From Marsupella aquatica (Eukaryota > Marchantiophyta), in assembly GCA_973895155.1 (NCBI GenBank), contig OZ316895.1, positions 8,680,001-8,744,000 on the forward strand: a stretch of 64,000 nucleotides of DNA. The letters run 5' to 3'. Below, in pieces: positions 23,692 to 35,210 of the stretch. The notes under the pieces were generated by a model. That model worked only from the letters and a program-made list of their open reading frames with translations, was not told the origin of the DNA and ran no database searches. Position numbers and translations under genes: made by a program. Numbering within the stretch: position 1 is the stretch's first letter; every line of letters starts with the position of its first letter.

Positions 23692-24957
23692 GTGGTTAAA
23701 TCAAGGACCCATGTGATCAAAGACACAAGTTGTTGAGAGTAGACAACTCTGACTTTGGTTAAAAGGAATGAGAAAGTGTGTCGAACATTTCTGGATAAAG
23801 TGATGACATGATAATCAAATGATTTCTTGAGTACATAAGATTTGAGCCTCAGCATTACTCTCCTGACAACCATACAGCAAAGTGAAAACTAATAGGAGGA
23901 AAGTTTATCAGGACAACTCACATGCATGCATGATTTTGAGAGCTGCCACCTCTTGGACTTTGAGCAATTGAGCCTAGCTACAATACTGTTGTTAGTAGTA
24001 ACCTGGTTTGTGGACTTGGGCAGCAAAATTATTTTAAAATGTACGATCAATTTTAGGAATCTGGCCGCAGAATTTTTTTCCAGCCAAATTTCTGAGATGC
24101 CACGCTGTCAAAACATGTGTTTGCAATCTTTGTCCATGGGAAAATAAGTTCTCCAAAGCATTTTGCCCCATATCATTTTTTCTGGCTTCTGCTTCTGGAT
24201 TTTGATTTATCCCTGATTTGCCCCATAACATATTTTCCAGGGCTGACGTGTCTGCAGCATCTAATTTGTGCACTGGACTCCAGAATGTTTCATTATATAT
24301 GCTAAGCATGAACCTGGGTATTCCATTTCTGACAATAGTAGGCAATGTAGCTCCAAACAAATGGTTCACATCAAAGATTCTCCTATGATGATGACAGGGC
24401 AACTTTCTCTATATATAGCATGTTCATCTTGGAACATGCCTCTATTTTTGTCTTGTAGTGATATGTAATTCGTTTGATTTATTTTATGATAAAAGAAGTA
24501 GATACATGTAAACTATATGCCAATAAATTAATATCTGTTAATTAAGAGTAAATGACATCAAAGATTGAGTGACACCTTTCACATGCCAAAGAAACACATT
24601 ATGACCAAGAAAGTACTAAGGTACTAAAGAGTTGTGCACATACAGTACATATTTGCACTTGCTTCTAGGTAGGGACAATCAACTCAATTAAACCCATAAA
24701 TTTTGCAAAGGAAACCATGAGGGGAACTTAATACACAAGATGTGCAGATTGTTCAAATCATTTGTCTCACTCTCATGAGAAAAAAGCTAAGGAGTGATTG
24801 AAAAGGTAAAATTAAACATTTAGGAGGGGAGCAAAATATATTCAAAATACTCTAAATTCACTAAAATTAAAAGGGGTCTAAAAGTTAATTCAAAATCAAA
24901 TTAATACAAATGATTCACCTTGTTAAGGCAAATTCAAATATTGAACACAAAATATGA

Positions 24958-25074
24958 ATTCAAATATTGAACACAAAATATGAATAAGACAAAATCTAAA
25001 AGATGGATTCACCATATTCAAATATTGAACACAAAATATGAATAAGACAAAATCTAAAAGATGGATTCACCATA
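24958..25074. repeat. ~58-bp AT-rich tandem duplication
   Basis: TCAAATATTGAACACAAAATATGAATAAGACAAAATCTAAAAGATGGATTCACCATA-type units occur twice, with a third partial unit just upstream. The first part of the unit resembles sequence near 26940-27000. Confidence 0.85.
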
Positions 25075-25434
25075 TAGCAGTTTATGACTCTACTTACTGT
25101 ACTCCACAATACAAATTTACAATGGGGTGAATTGTTGTTGCAAAATTACTTCTAGGCTGGTTCCCACATTAATTTTGGCCTGACACATGGGAATAGAAGG
25201 AGTACCCTCCCAAGATGGGGTCCACAAGAATACAACTTACTCTGGGGCCTCAGGAGTGTCTTCCCCAGCATATTGCACTATGGTGCTATTTGGGTTTCCC
25301 CCATAAGTGACCATTTGAAAAGTTTCTGAACATTAGAATATGAGACATCTTTGACAAATTCCTCACATGACAATGAAAAGCTTTTAGAACTCCCATTAGA
25401 ATTACAATGCATACATAAATTAGTAAAATAATTT

Positions 25435-26290
25435 CTTTCATCCTCTCCAGTATCCTCTCTTAGACACCTGGAACAGTCCAGGTTTGGATTCTTTCTTGGG
25501 GATGGAAATGAGTAGGAGGGTGGCTTCAAACCAATCGGACCATCCCTCATCCACGGATGTCTTCAAAGGAGTTCTTGACAATCATTCGTCTTTGTCTGGG
25601 AATGCCCCATCCTCTTCTTGTAGGGTTACCCTAGCTTGAGTTTACCTACTTAATGCACATATGGGAAGTCTTGTGATGCCACAAGGGTCCATCTTCTTTG
25701 GTGTAGTTTGGAAAGTGAAACCATAGTTGTTCATGATGCGGTGAGGGATGCTACTGCTCAGGTTCTCTCTAGGTCTTTGGTACACATGGGGTGGGAGGTG
25801 GTGCTCGAGATACCTGGTCCTCCACCACGGCAATTATGGGTTGATCTTACCATGGTCCGTGATGGTTGGCGTACTTTGGCGGATGTTATGGTAGCAAACC
25901 CTTTGTGCTAGAACATGATCAAGATAGCGGCAACAATGGCAGGGGCAACGGCATCCCAAGCGCCCACGAAAAAGGAGGCAAAATATGCCACTCAAGCTTC
26001 ATCTGATACATTCTTCCCCCTTACTATTGAAATATTTGGGCATCCTCATCATCTGTTTGATGGGCTTTTTCAACAGGCTGCTTGTGATATTCATGGATGA
26101 ATGGATACCTCTAGCCATCTTGGCCACACACTTTTGTTAGCGCATTTCAATGGCCTTATAGCGTGCCCAAGCTCGAGCAATTTAGCATTGATCCCTCATA
26201 GTGGGCGCTACTATGCCTCTGCAAATGCTAGCCCCTCTAGAGGGATATTCCTGTCCCACTTGCTGATTAGTTAGGACATTGGATATGGAC
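25435..26290 (+). mobile_element. Decayed 3' fragment of RLE-type non-LTR retroelement
   Basis: It is recognisably homologous to 42404-43270 of the intact element at 38829-43498. Conserved stretches include CTTTCATCCTCTCCAGTATC, the VHDAVRDATAQVL region, the nuclease core WVDLTMVRDG and KEAKYA, and the 3' phrase CTAGCCCCTCTAGAGG. Internal stops and frame changes make it non-functional. Homology fades upstream of about 25435, consistent with 5' truncation, and in the 3' UTR after about 26290. Confidence 0.88.
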
Positions 26291-26477
26291 CATTAGCTCT
26301 TGCTACATTTGTTTCCAATGTGGACACTACAGTAGTGCTTGAGCATACTAGTAAAGTGCTAGCTACTTTTCCCTTTAGCTTCTTAGCTTTTTTTAGGGTT
26401 GCACTTTTCTTTTTACTTGTTTGTTGTTTGTCCTCTTTTTCCCTCTTTTTCTTTCCTTTCATTGTATTTGTTTTCCC

Positions 26478-27937
26478 CTGATTTATAAAATTTGGTGGAA
26501 GTTTGAAAAAATAAGGGTGTGAGGATCCCAAAAAGAAAGTAAAGTACTGTAGCTTGTCTTGAAGTATTTATCTGCCCTCTCAAAATATTCAGATTCTGAG
26601 ACGAACAATTCGTCATTCCTTGTAAGTTGCGATGAAGTATTTGGGACCACATCAAAGAAAAAACAAAAGAATTTTCCGTCACTTGGTAGCCGTGCCCTCT
26701 AGTCATGATTCACGGCCTTACAAAGTGTTGGCCCCACTTTTGAAGCCGTTCCCAGATGTCATTTTCTAATAGACAAGTGTTAAATTCTAGGAGATTGTGA
26801 ATTCCTTTCAATATAGTGGCGGACTTTAGGGCCTCTTTTGCTTTCCCTTCATTGTACTTTGCTTGGGCAGGCCATTGTTGCAGAAATAAACTTAACCTGC
26901 AAGGAGGACTTAAAACCAAAATCTAATTAGTACAAAGGATGCACCTTGTCTAATGCACATTGAAACATAAGTACAAAACAAAAATTTGAATAGGACAAAA
27001 GACTGAGAGGGGAGTGAGCATCTCCATAAACACCATGATTTTAGTTAATTGAGTTTCAATATGTAGATCGAACTAGGGGCTCCAGTTCCCCACTCCCAGC
27101 TTAAGTTCTCATTTAAGATATGAAAAATTGAGCAGGCTGTAGTTTCGTTTGAGTGAGATAAGGACAAAATTCTCCAGTCTCCTTTGTAAGTCCACATTTC
27201 CTTATTTCTAGTCTACAATCCCAAACTTTACTACCATTAACGATCCTGCTCAGCCTTCCTGCTGAGCCTTCCTGCCCCATCCCTTTACTCTTCTTTCCCA
27301 GCTGCTCACTTGTCCCCTCACAACTTTCTTCCAAGTGTCAAGAACTTCTTTGTACTCCAATTGGGTTGTGTGATCGAGTCACTGTTAAAAACAAAAAGCG
27401 TGTTTGCAGACCCAAACCAAAGACTTCCTGCAAGCTTACCCCCCCCCCCCCCCCCCCCCCCCTACGTTGTGCTTGCTTTCAAAGACCTAGGCACTTTGCT
27501 TCTAGTATTATTGGTAGCACAAGCCAGGTGTGCGGTAACAGCACATCCCTCTGCTTAAATCGCTTCACGTACTCATACTTGGTATTCTTCACTGTTCCGT
27601 CTTTGATTCGATCCCACGCCTTAAATCCCTGAACCCTGTCTGTACCTCAGTGACCTGCTGATCATTTCATCTCCTCCAAACAATGATCCAAAAACGACCT
27701 TGATGCTCTTGATAGTCTTTCCAAGTAGCTCGTTTCTTTACTCATTTAACATGGCAGTACGAACCATCTTGCAGGTATCGTATGAGATCCATTGCTGTAT
27801 CTTCGAAGGCCTTGGGCCCGCTGGCAACAACGTGCATAGACGGTGCGGCCAAGCTGTTTAAATAAATACTTTCCACATCGCTGAGAAAACCAGCTTTGTA
27901 GTAGGACTTACTCCTCGATGAATGATCTCATTTTGGA
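26478..27937 (-). pseudogene. Unrecognised coding-like remnants (several short open segments)
   Basis: Several minus-strand segments look like protein sequence but lie in different frames, without a start and without clear splice sites. At 27742-27927 there is a segment containing SLAAPSMHVVASGPKAFEDT and MDLIRYLQDG; near 27465-27640 one containing KAWDRIKDGTVKNTKYEYVK; near 27245-27345 one with WKKVVRGQVSSWERRVKGWG; near 26710-26900 one with KSATILKGIHNLLEFNTCLL; and near 26480-26700 one with NDELFVSESEYFERADKYFK. I do not recognise the family. A decayed gene or transposon is likelier than a working multi-exon gene, but the latter is not excluded. Confidence 0.3.
27439..27462. repeat. Poly(C) run, 24 bases
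   Basis: An uninterrupted homopolymer (poly(G) on the minus strand) lying among the coding-like remnants. The true length is likely uncertain in assemblies. Confidence 0.95.
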
Positions 27938-28922
27938 CATTCTCTTACTTGCCCAATATCAGTGGAGGGTTTTTCAATTATATGTGAGTGTGAAACTAAC
28001 ACAACCATTGTCCCACGCATTTTCTTTCAATTGGGGTGGGTTCAATGTAGTGTTTGAAACTTGCAGTCCATCTACAAACGAATCGCATTTTCTTCCTTAA
28101 TTAGTTGAGATTAGTCTGCTGCAGTTTAGTCATGTTTCCTTTTAGTCGAGTGCCTTTTCAATGGATGCCACGACCCAAATTTGACTTAAACTACCCTTCA
28201 CAAAAAAAATGAGGTGCAGAACATACAATGTACTCATTACATTGAAGTAGAATTCATCTACCAGGTTTGAAACGTTAATTGTGAAGTCCATGTACAGTAA
28301 CAGACCTCACCAGCGCAGCGACTTCTGTCTCAAACAATCGATAGAGCTCCACCATCTATCCACCCTTCAGCCTGGGGTCACTTCTTCAATACATGGAGCT
28401 TGGAAAATACTCGACTTATTCTCAAAGCTCCATCCTGCGAGACTTGTCATGTGTACCGCAATAATAGTATTCAATGCCGATTTTTTAATGTGGGCCCCTA
28501 TCCTGTGCTTGGAAACGCACAGCATATTCCTTCTGCTGATCCGGCAAACTTTAGTTTCTTTCTCAATGGCTAAAAAATTAGACTAACCTCCTCCCTATGT
28601 TCCACTTTTGAGGTGGAAAACTGTACATTTCTCTATTTAGAAGAATCAGAAAATTTTCACGTTTGAGCTGAGATTTGCAAACCGTAAGTTGACTACAACA
28701 TACAGCTACCTGTTTAGCTGAGCGCAAACCCAGAGACAATCTAGACTAATGTATTTCTCGAGTCCAAGGAGTTCATCCCAAACTGTTTCGAGAGTTTACA
28801 ACATTTGTATGAAGATATATCCTGATATGGACAGGAGAATAAAATAACATGTCCCTACATTACAACTGAGGATAACACATGAATACTACATCCCTTCCAC
28901 ATCTAAACTTTGTCGGTCAGTC
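27938..28922. other. 3' flank of the HeLo-PP2-DC1 gene
   Basis: No supported gene. It should contain the 3' UTR of the minus-strand gene ending at 28923. Confidence 0.5.
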
Positions 28923-31900
28923 TCAAATTCTACACTCAGGATGAACATCAAAATCACATCCTTCACAACGATAAATCCAACCATCCCACCCTCTGTATAC
29001 CCATCCTTGCCCATCACAATCAAGGGCGTCACAAATAAAAGATGGATGGGGATTTTGGGTGAGCATCAACCGGTGAGGGTGCCCTGCAAATATCACTGCT
29101 TTTGGCCTAGAAGACTTCTCCTCTATGCGATGTTTGTGCAGGTCCAAGAGAGAATTCCAGTGCCAGGGTGAATAGTCAGAATCTGTCAAGTCCAACAAGG
29201 TTGCAAACCGATGCTCTGAAACACAGCATTCTGGATGTACATTGTATCCACATTTGCGGCATTGATAGCCCAATCCTTGATCGGTGGCCTCACAAACGGC
29301 ACACGCAAACCAGTATGGATCTGTCATCAGGATAAGCTCATGAAGGTGCCCAGAGAAAACGATCACGTCTGGAAGGGTTGGCAATTCCTGAACGCCTATT
29401 GTTGACGAGCTTGCTTCTGATGAGAGCACTTGATAATCCGACTCTTGACATGGACTGATAACCACAGAGTCAACAAATAAACCCCGTTTCCAACTACCAT
29501 TCACCTCGGTCAAGGAGAAGGTCAGCTCTACAGGTTTTCGCTTGTTTTTAACAATGAAAGTTCCCACTTCATACTCTTTCCAGCCATCCGTAAACTCTTC
29601 TAGAGAGCCATTTTGAAATATAGAAGTCTTCAAATCAGCTGTGTCTGATTTTCCGGACCCTTCAACCAAGAAGCATGACCGCTTAGTGTGCTGCCGATCA
29701 CTTGTAGATAGTTTGAATATGACCGGATCAGACTCCCAACCACTTCGCTTGTCGTCACTGTCCAAGCAAGCCAATTGCAACCTCCAAGTTATTGTATACT
29801 TTCCTGGTCTCAATGTGAGAAGACTAAGTTGGCCTTGCACTTCTAACCAATACACATCGACAACATAAGCAACTTCGTTGGACCTGCATCACGCAAGCCA
29901 GAAAACAACCACAAGATCTCAGTAGGATACCATGCATCTGCATAATTGTCAGTCTGTCATCATTGAGAAGCTACATGAAAACTCTTCATGAAGTTTGCTT
30001 GAAGCTACATACCTGGAGCCTTTGCGTTCCACCCATTTCCAATAACGTTCATCATTTCCCCACGTTATAGACAGGGACCTTGCTGACAGGCATTGGGATG
30101 TTGCTAGACCTTGGGCTGACGTTGATGGTACACTGATGCTTCGGGTTATAATATCGCTGTACTGTCCAGGTGCGTCCTGAAGGCTGCCAGAGACTTCTAA
30201 AGTTGGGGTATGAACAGCCGGATAACTTGAGACTTCTGCTGTTTTATTCAGCTCTTGATGTGATCCCTGCACAGATAAAATATATGTCTTGTCAGGTCAT
30301 GGTTCTTTTCTATAAGGTCAATGCTTGTTTAGTCAAATTTGGAGCCTTAAATAACGAGCCTTGGTGAGTGGACATTTCCAGTTGCATTGCAATTTCAGAT
30401 TTTATGCCCGTGATGCTAGAACAATCGAGAGAAATAGTTTCTACATGAAGAAATGACAATATTACAATACCTATTGAGACTAAGAGTTTTCTACCGCACT
30501 TCAAAAACAATACATATTCTGAGAAAATTGACATGAGTCTACAGATTCACTCAATTACCAAAATGCAACTACCAGCTTCAGCAGAGTAGAACTTGTCGGG
30601 GACTGACTACCACAATATTTGACCCTTCCACTCTGCTCATGACCAGAAGGCGGGGCATAAACGATTACCAATTTTAGACCTTCGAGAACGAATTTAGTGT
30701 ACTAGCTAGACAATGCAGTCAACCTTGATCATTGAAGAAAGCTGATACTAAGGAGTAGCGTTTGTTTTGAATGTCAATTAGTGAAGAAGCTTAGGGGTCT
30801 CTTCACGTGGAAATATCTTACAGAGGTGACCGCATTGAAGATAGAAGACATGGAACATGCAAAGACATTTATTTTTGTAACGATTGAAGAGGGTCAAATA
30901 CAGTAAAGAGAGGTTTGAGAAGGCCGTCATAAGCAAGGTCAAATTCGATGACTTTCCTCGTCCAACTCAAATTTGGAGGTATTCCAGACAAGAAGTTCAG
31001 CTCAACATGTGTTATTTACATACTCCGCATGAAAACAAAGGGACATGATTTAAGAGTTTGAAAGAGCCTTGGTCGACTCACATTCGTAGTAATACCCAGG
31101 TTGACCTGTAAGTTCGCAAGATTTAGGAGCGACAGAATTTTCTGAATCTCGCCTTCCAGTTCCTTCAATTTCCTGGGAACACTCTTCATCATGGCAGATA
31201 TCGTACTTGTGGTCTCGCACTTTTGAATGAGGACGTAAGCCTTAACCAAATTTTTATGAAGCATGGCCAGTGCATCTTGCACAGCAGGAAGTTCAACAAC
31301 TTGTGGTGATCGTTGAATAGGTTCAAGTAAATTATCTGCCAAACCAACCCAAAACTGTTAGCAAAGTGAAACAGACCTTCCAGTGTTCCAAGCTCGACCT
31401 CCTTGCAAATCACGCTACTGACACGTCTTCAGTAAACAAATAGATAGATACGGGCCAGCCACCCAAATTAACAAAGTCAGCAACTGCTCAAATTATACAC
31501 CTTCTCCAACATACCCACGATCAAGGACTACCAACACTTAGTTCATGTAAATTCTTACTGAAGCTGGAATTATAGATGACAATAAGCAATTTGCATAAAT
31601 CCAAATGCTCTTTCATAGTATGAGCTGGTATTTAAAACACTAACATAGGACAGTCGACATTGAGAAAATTCTTCCTCAAAATTGTCCCAGGCAGGTAATG
31701 GGTTTAGGGCAAAACCGTCGGGAGTGTCAGCACCATCTGAAAAAAACCCATCAGGGGGATTGAAAGTAAATTTAGCTGGGAGAATAGGAGATTGAGAGAG
31801 AGTGACTTTGTTTAGGTAGGGCGAAGAAAACAATGTATAGCAGAGAATATGGGTTTGGATTCGAAACCCCTGTAGATTTAAGACAGTAACTAGGGGAGAA

Positions 31901-32156
31901 TTTAAGAATTCTTTGTAAGCTGAGCAACATCCATCTTTTCCAACATGGTCTTTTACTAGCCGGTTTCCAAGTCAGCTATTCGATCTTCTCAAAACAGAGA
32001 ACAAGTGAGGGGAGGTTAAATAGTTGTTATCGTACTGATAATGGTGACATAGGCCGCGAACTCCGTGCAGGTCTCGCGATGCACCTTCGCGTTTCTTGCC
32101 ACGGTGTAGAACATTTTCATAAGTCTAAAAGCATCCATAGGACTTCCACCCGACAT
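28923..32156 (-). CDS. MLKL/HeLo-like helical domain + PP2 lectin + two DC1 fingers (4 exons, 529 aa)
   Basis: Exons in transcript order: 32036-32156, 31082-31335, 30013-30266, 28923-29883. GT-AG introns and the phases (1, 0, 2) join exactly to 529 codons plus TGA. Residues 1-125 form an amphipathic helical region (NAKVHRETCTEFAAYVT, LHKNLVKAYVLIQKCETTS, EIQKILSLLNLANLQVN) resembling the four-helix HeLo/MLKL-type domain of plant cell-death proteins. Residues 126-185 are a Ser/Thr-rich linker. Residues 185-365 are a PP2/Nictaba-like lectin domain (ARSLSITWGNDERYWKW, VYWLEVQG, GWKEYEVGTF). Two DC1 (divergent C1) zinc fingers lie at about 383-431 and 473-529, with CxxC...CxxC...HPEC ligands; the stop follows two residues after the last cysteine. 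The fusion suggests an immune or cell-death role, which is inference. The start exon was deduced from phase and motif. Confidence 0.82.
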
Positions 32157-34163
32157 CGTTACTCGTGCCCTGCTTTATCCCGAGCTCCGCCGTGTTTCCC
32201 CTCCTTCCCAGCTTCGTCCACTCCTGACTTTCTGTCTTGTCAAACCTCCTAGTAATAAGATTGCTCTTCCTTTAGAACCAGAGGGTCTGTGAATCTCACG
32301 TACTACTCAAAGTGCTCGCAACGACTGTCAGTCACATGCAAACCCAGCCAAAGATCTGAACTTTGAGTGAAGGACCCTAGATCTCATGCTGTCCGACGCA
32401 ATAATTCTCCTTAATCTTCAAGCATGAGCTCCACGGCCATGAGAATTCTCCCCAGATCGATTTGACTCTACAGAGAAAAAACATGCTGCCGCTTTAGTTG
32501 GACGCATAACAAAGAAGAATGTCCGCTTCAGATTGAGAAATCCGCTTTGATATGACAATCAAACTAATTCGAACATCCCCATCCGCCCACTGAACCTGCA
32601 GTGGTAGCGCAATCACATAGGGCATCTCAGCAGAATCTTACAATCTCATAAACAAGACAGACGGCCAGGCAAGCAGTAAGGCCACAGGCATTCCGTGCGC
32701 TGTAGACCCATCCTCCAAAACGCGGAATGAACACAATGTGATTATTTATCGACAGCGACACTAGTGCCCTGCAATCGAACATTCCGTGTGTAGGAGTACT
32801 TCCTCGCAACAATCAAATAGTCACCCAGCCCCACCGAGGGAAAGAAAAGGGGGGGAGGTGAAAGGCTGGAAGCAAGGTAGAGATTGGTGACACCACCTTC
32901 GCCTCTTCGTTTGTGGTTTCGCCAGCAGGCAGCACACTAAAGTGCCTTCGCACCGGGTCTCATATAGCAGCGACAGCTATAGAATGTGCTATCGACAGCC
33001 GGGCGATCTGGGCCGCTGACTGTCATCTGGCCTGACACTTTACTTGGGTGCAGATGGGAAAGATACCAGAATCTGTAAGGGTCCCATGATCAAAGTTCGT
33101 GCCTCAGTTAGCTCCGGTAGGATCTACTACATGTGTAGTTTTCAAATGAGTATAAAGTGCAGTACCTCCGAAGAATGATGCCCTCGTTTTACTCTTCTCT
33201 TTTGCTATCTGCCTTCTTTCTGTGGTTCCTTCATTGCCTCCTCACCATTATGACAGATTGTGGATCCCACAAGGAAATCTTCCTAACTCTTTTTTTCCTT
33301 CTCTCCCTCTTTAAAGCTTTGGGTGTAATACGGGTGCTTTTTTTTCAATTCTGGCTACGCAGTAAATTGCAGCTGTTTTGTTCGTTCCAGATTTTGGTTG
33401 CCCGGTCCGGACTTTTCTTTCTTGGTGGGATTTCTTTATTTCGAGCTATTGCCTGCAACTTCGAGGACCTCAGTGCTGCTATCCCTTCGCCATTCTCAAC
33501 TGTTTGCTTACCAAGACGTTAATGAGCAGTAATCCATGATTTCTTGCTCCCGTTTTGGGTGTCATTAGTGTTTCTTTCGTTGCCTTCGCCGTTCTGCACT
33601 CCATCCCTCTCCTTACACGTTAATGAACAGTTCATCTTTCATTCCTTGCGTTCTTTTCGGTGTCTCGTCTCGCATTCCCGTGTTTCGCATTTGGGATAGT
33701 TCCTTTCTCAGCGCTGCGCAGGCCAAGGCGACGCATCATGTCTCATCATTGCTGTGGATTATTGGACTGATTGATTAAGAAGAAAATGACATGAAGCGAA
33801 CACGCCGAGTCTTCTACTTTATGGAGACTGTACAGTGAAAACATGCTGTCTTTCGATCTGCCCTCGACTCGTGGTGAAGCAGAGACGTTCGTCTCTGCTT
33901 TCGACATGGCTTTCGTTCCGGTTTGCCTCTGGCCACAGTGTTGTTTCTCACGCGGAGCGTTTGGCTTTGGCTGCCGACGTCGGTCGGTGATTTCGGCAGA
34001 ATGATCGACAGAACAACTGTGTCTTGATTTGTTATTTAAGGTTTTGCTTTTTCTACAAGGTGGCAAATGTGAAGTACTGTGAAGGAGACGAAGCTCTTGT
34101 CTTAGTTTTGCTGCACTAATATGTGACCGGCTAGATTTCCCTAGGTGTAAGGAGAACAGTCAG
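32157..34163. other. Upstream region of the HeLo-PP2-DC1 gene; no supported gene
   Basis: This probably contains the promoter and leader of the minus-strand gene. A 121-aa hydrophobic frame at 33157-33522 (plus) is T-rich sequence without motifs and is not called. Confidence 0.5.
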
Positions 34164-35210
34164 ATTTTGGCTATTGGAGTCTGTGGCTAGTTGGGAAAAT
34201 TTTGGCTATTGGGGTCTGTGGGGGGCTAGTTGGGAAAATTTTGCGTATTGGGGTCTGTGGCTAGTTAGGGGAAATTTTTGGCCAATGGGTCTATGGCCTA
34301 CTGTCTTCCCCCGAACACAACCCCCGGGCGTTGTGTTCGAATATGATTTTTTTTGGGCCCTAAAAATAAAAGTGGTTTTTATTCAAACATAGCGTCGGAT
34401 TAACACAACGCCCGGGCGCTGTGTTTGAGTTTGGCGTTGTGTTCAAAGTTAGTGCAGCTTTGGTGTTGTGTTTGAAGTTGGCACATACTTTCAAAGTTGG
34501 CGCAGCACAGTGTTGGCGTTGGCTGTATGTGAGATCATATTTTGGTAGGTAATGTACATTTGAAACTGAACAAATGAAGTAGGCAGTCCATAGGTTTTGC
34601 AGCATGTAGCAACAATTTATCAAGCAAAAGCTCAGAACACATAGTAGACAACTTGTCCAAGTCTCCTTGGTTATGGTATTTTATTGTGCTGTTAGACATT
34701 TTTTATTGTTTGAGGCAACCAAACAATTGTATTATGGTATGACATGCACTAAGTTGACAATAGTGATGTTTTGGAACAAATTTTAGAATATTGTTGATTG
34801 TCACAAATTTATGGTACTTGTGATTTGCAAGGTCTGTTCTCTTAGCTTCCCTTGTGTAATCCCAGTGTTTGAATTACCTACACATTCCCAAACACTTTAT
34901 TTAAGACTTCAGTTAGTGCTTACACAATACATTAATCTCCTACCCTTGTACACAAAGGCCTATACTCAAACACAACGTCAAACTCAAACACAATGCTATT
35001 TTTGAACACAACACCATTTTCGAACACAGCGCCACTAGTGAAAAAAATCCAAAACCATGTCAAAAAATTTGAACACAACGCTAGGGCGCACTATTCAAAT
35101 ATAGCGCCCCCTGTCCCACTATTCGAATATAGCGCCTGGGCGTTGTGTTCGGGGGAAGACGGTAGTTGGGAAAATTTTGGCTAATGCGTCTGTGGCTAGT
35201 TGGGAAACTA
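34164..35210. repeat. 36-bp minisatellite, about 5 units, split by a transposon
   Basis: Units of the form TTTTGGCTATTGGGGTCTGTGG plus CTAGTTGGGAAAA repeat from 34164 to 34300 and resume at 35163-35210 on the far side of the inserted element. Joining the two sides at the shared TA restores a normal unit. Confidence 0.88.
34301..35162. mobile_element. Non-autonomous TIR DNA transposon with TA target duplication (862 bp)
   Basis: The left end CTGTCTTCCCCCGAACACAA and right end TTGTGTTCGGGGGAAGACGG are inverted repeats, extending about 40 bases through the GGGCGTTGTGTTCGAATAT region. TA flanks both ends (34299-34300 and 35163-35164). Subterminal copies of GAACACAACGCC and TTCGAATATA in inverted order make the ends fold back. 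No transposase is encoded. TA duplication and subterminal repeats fit the Tc1/mariner-pogo group; the superfamily is inference. Confidence 0.85.

Larger units (their letters stand above)
22111..25434. other. Non-coding region with simple repeats
   Basis: No gene is supported. It contains AGATGGTACAAGAT repeats at about 22100-22210, a local repeat of CTTCTCATCTGCACAGAC near 23380-23420, a TTTG array at 23659-23691 and an AT-rich duplication at 24958-25074. Confidence 0.5.

Noticed and set aside
33157-33522. 121-aa hydrophobic frame that could suggest a membrane protein
   Set aside because: Hydrophobicity follows from T-rich DNA; no conserved motif.
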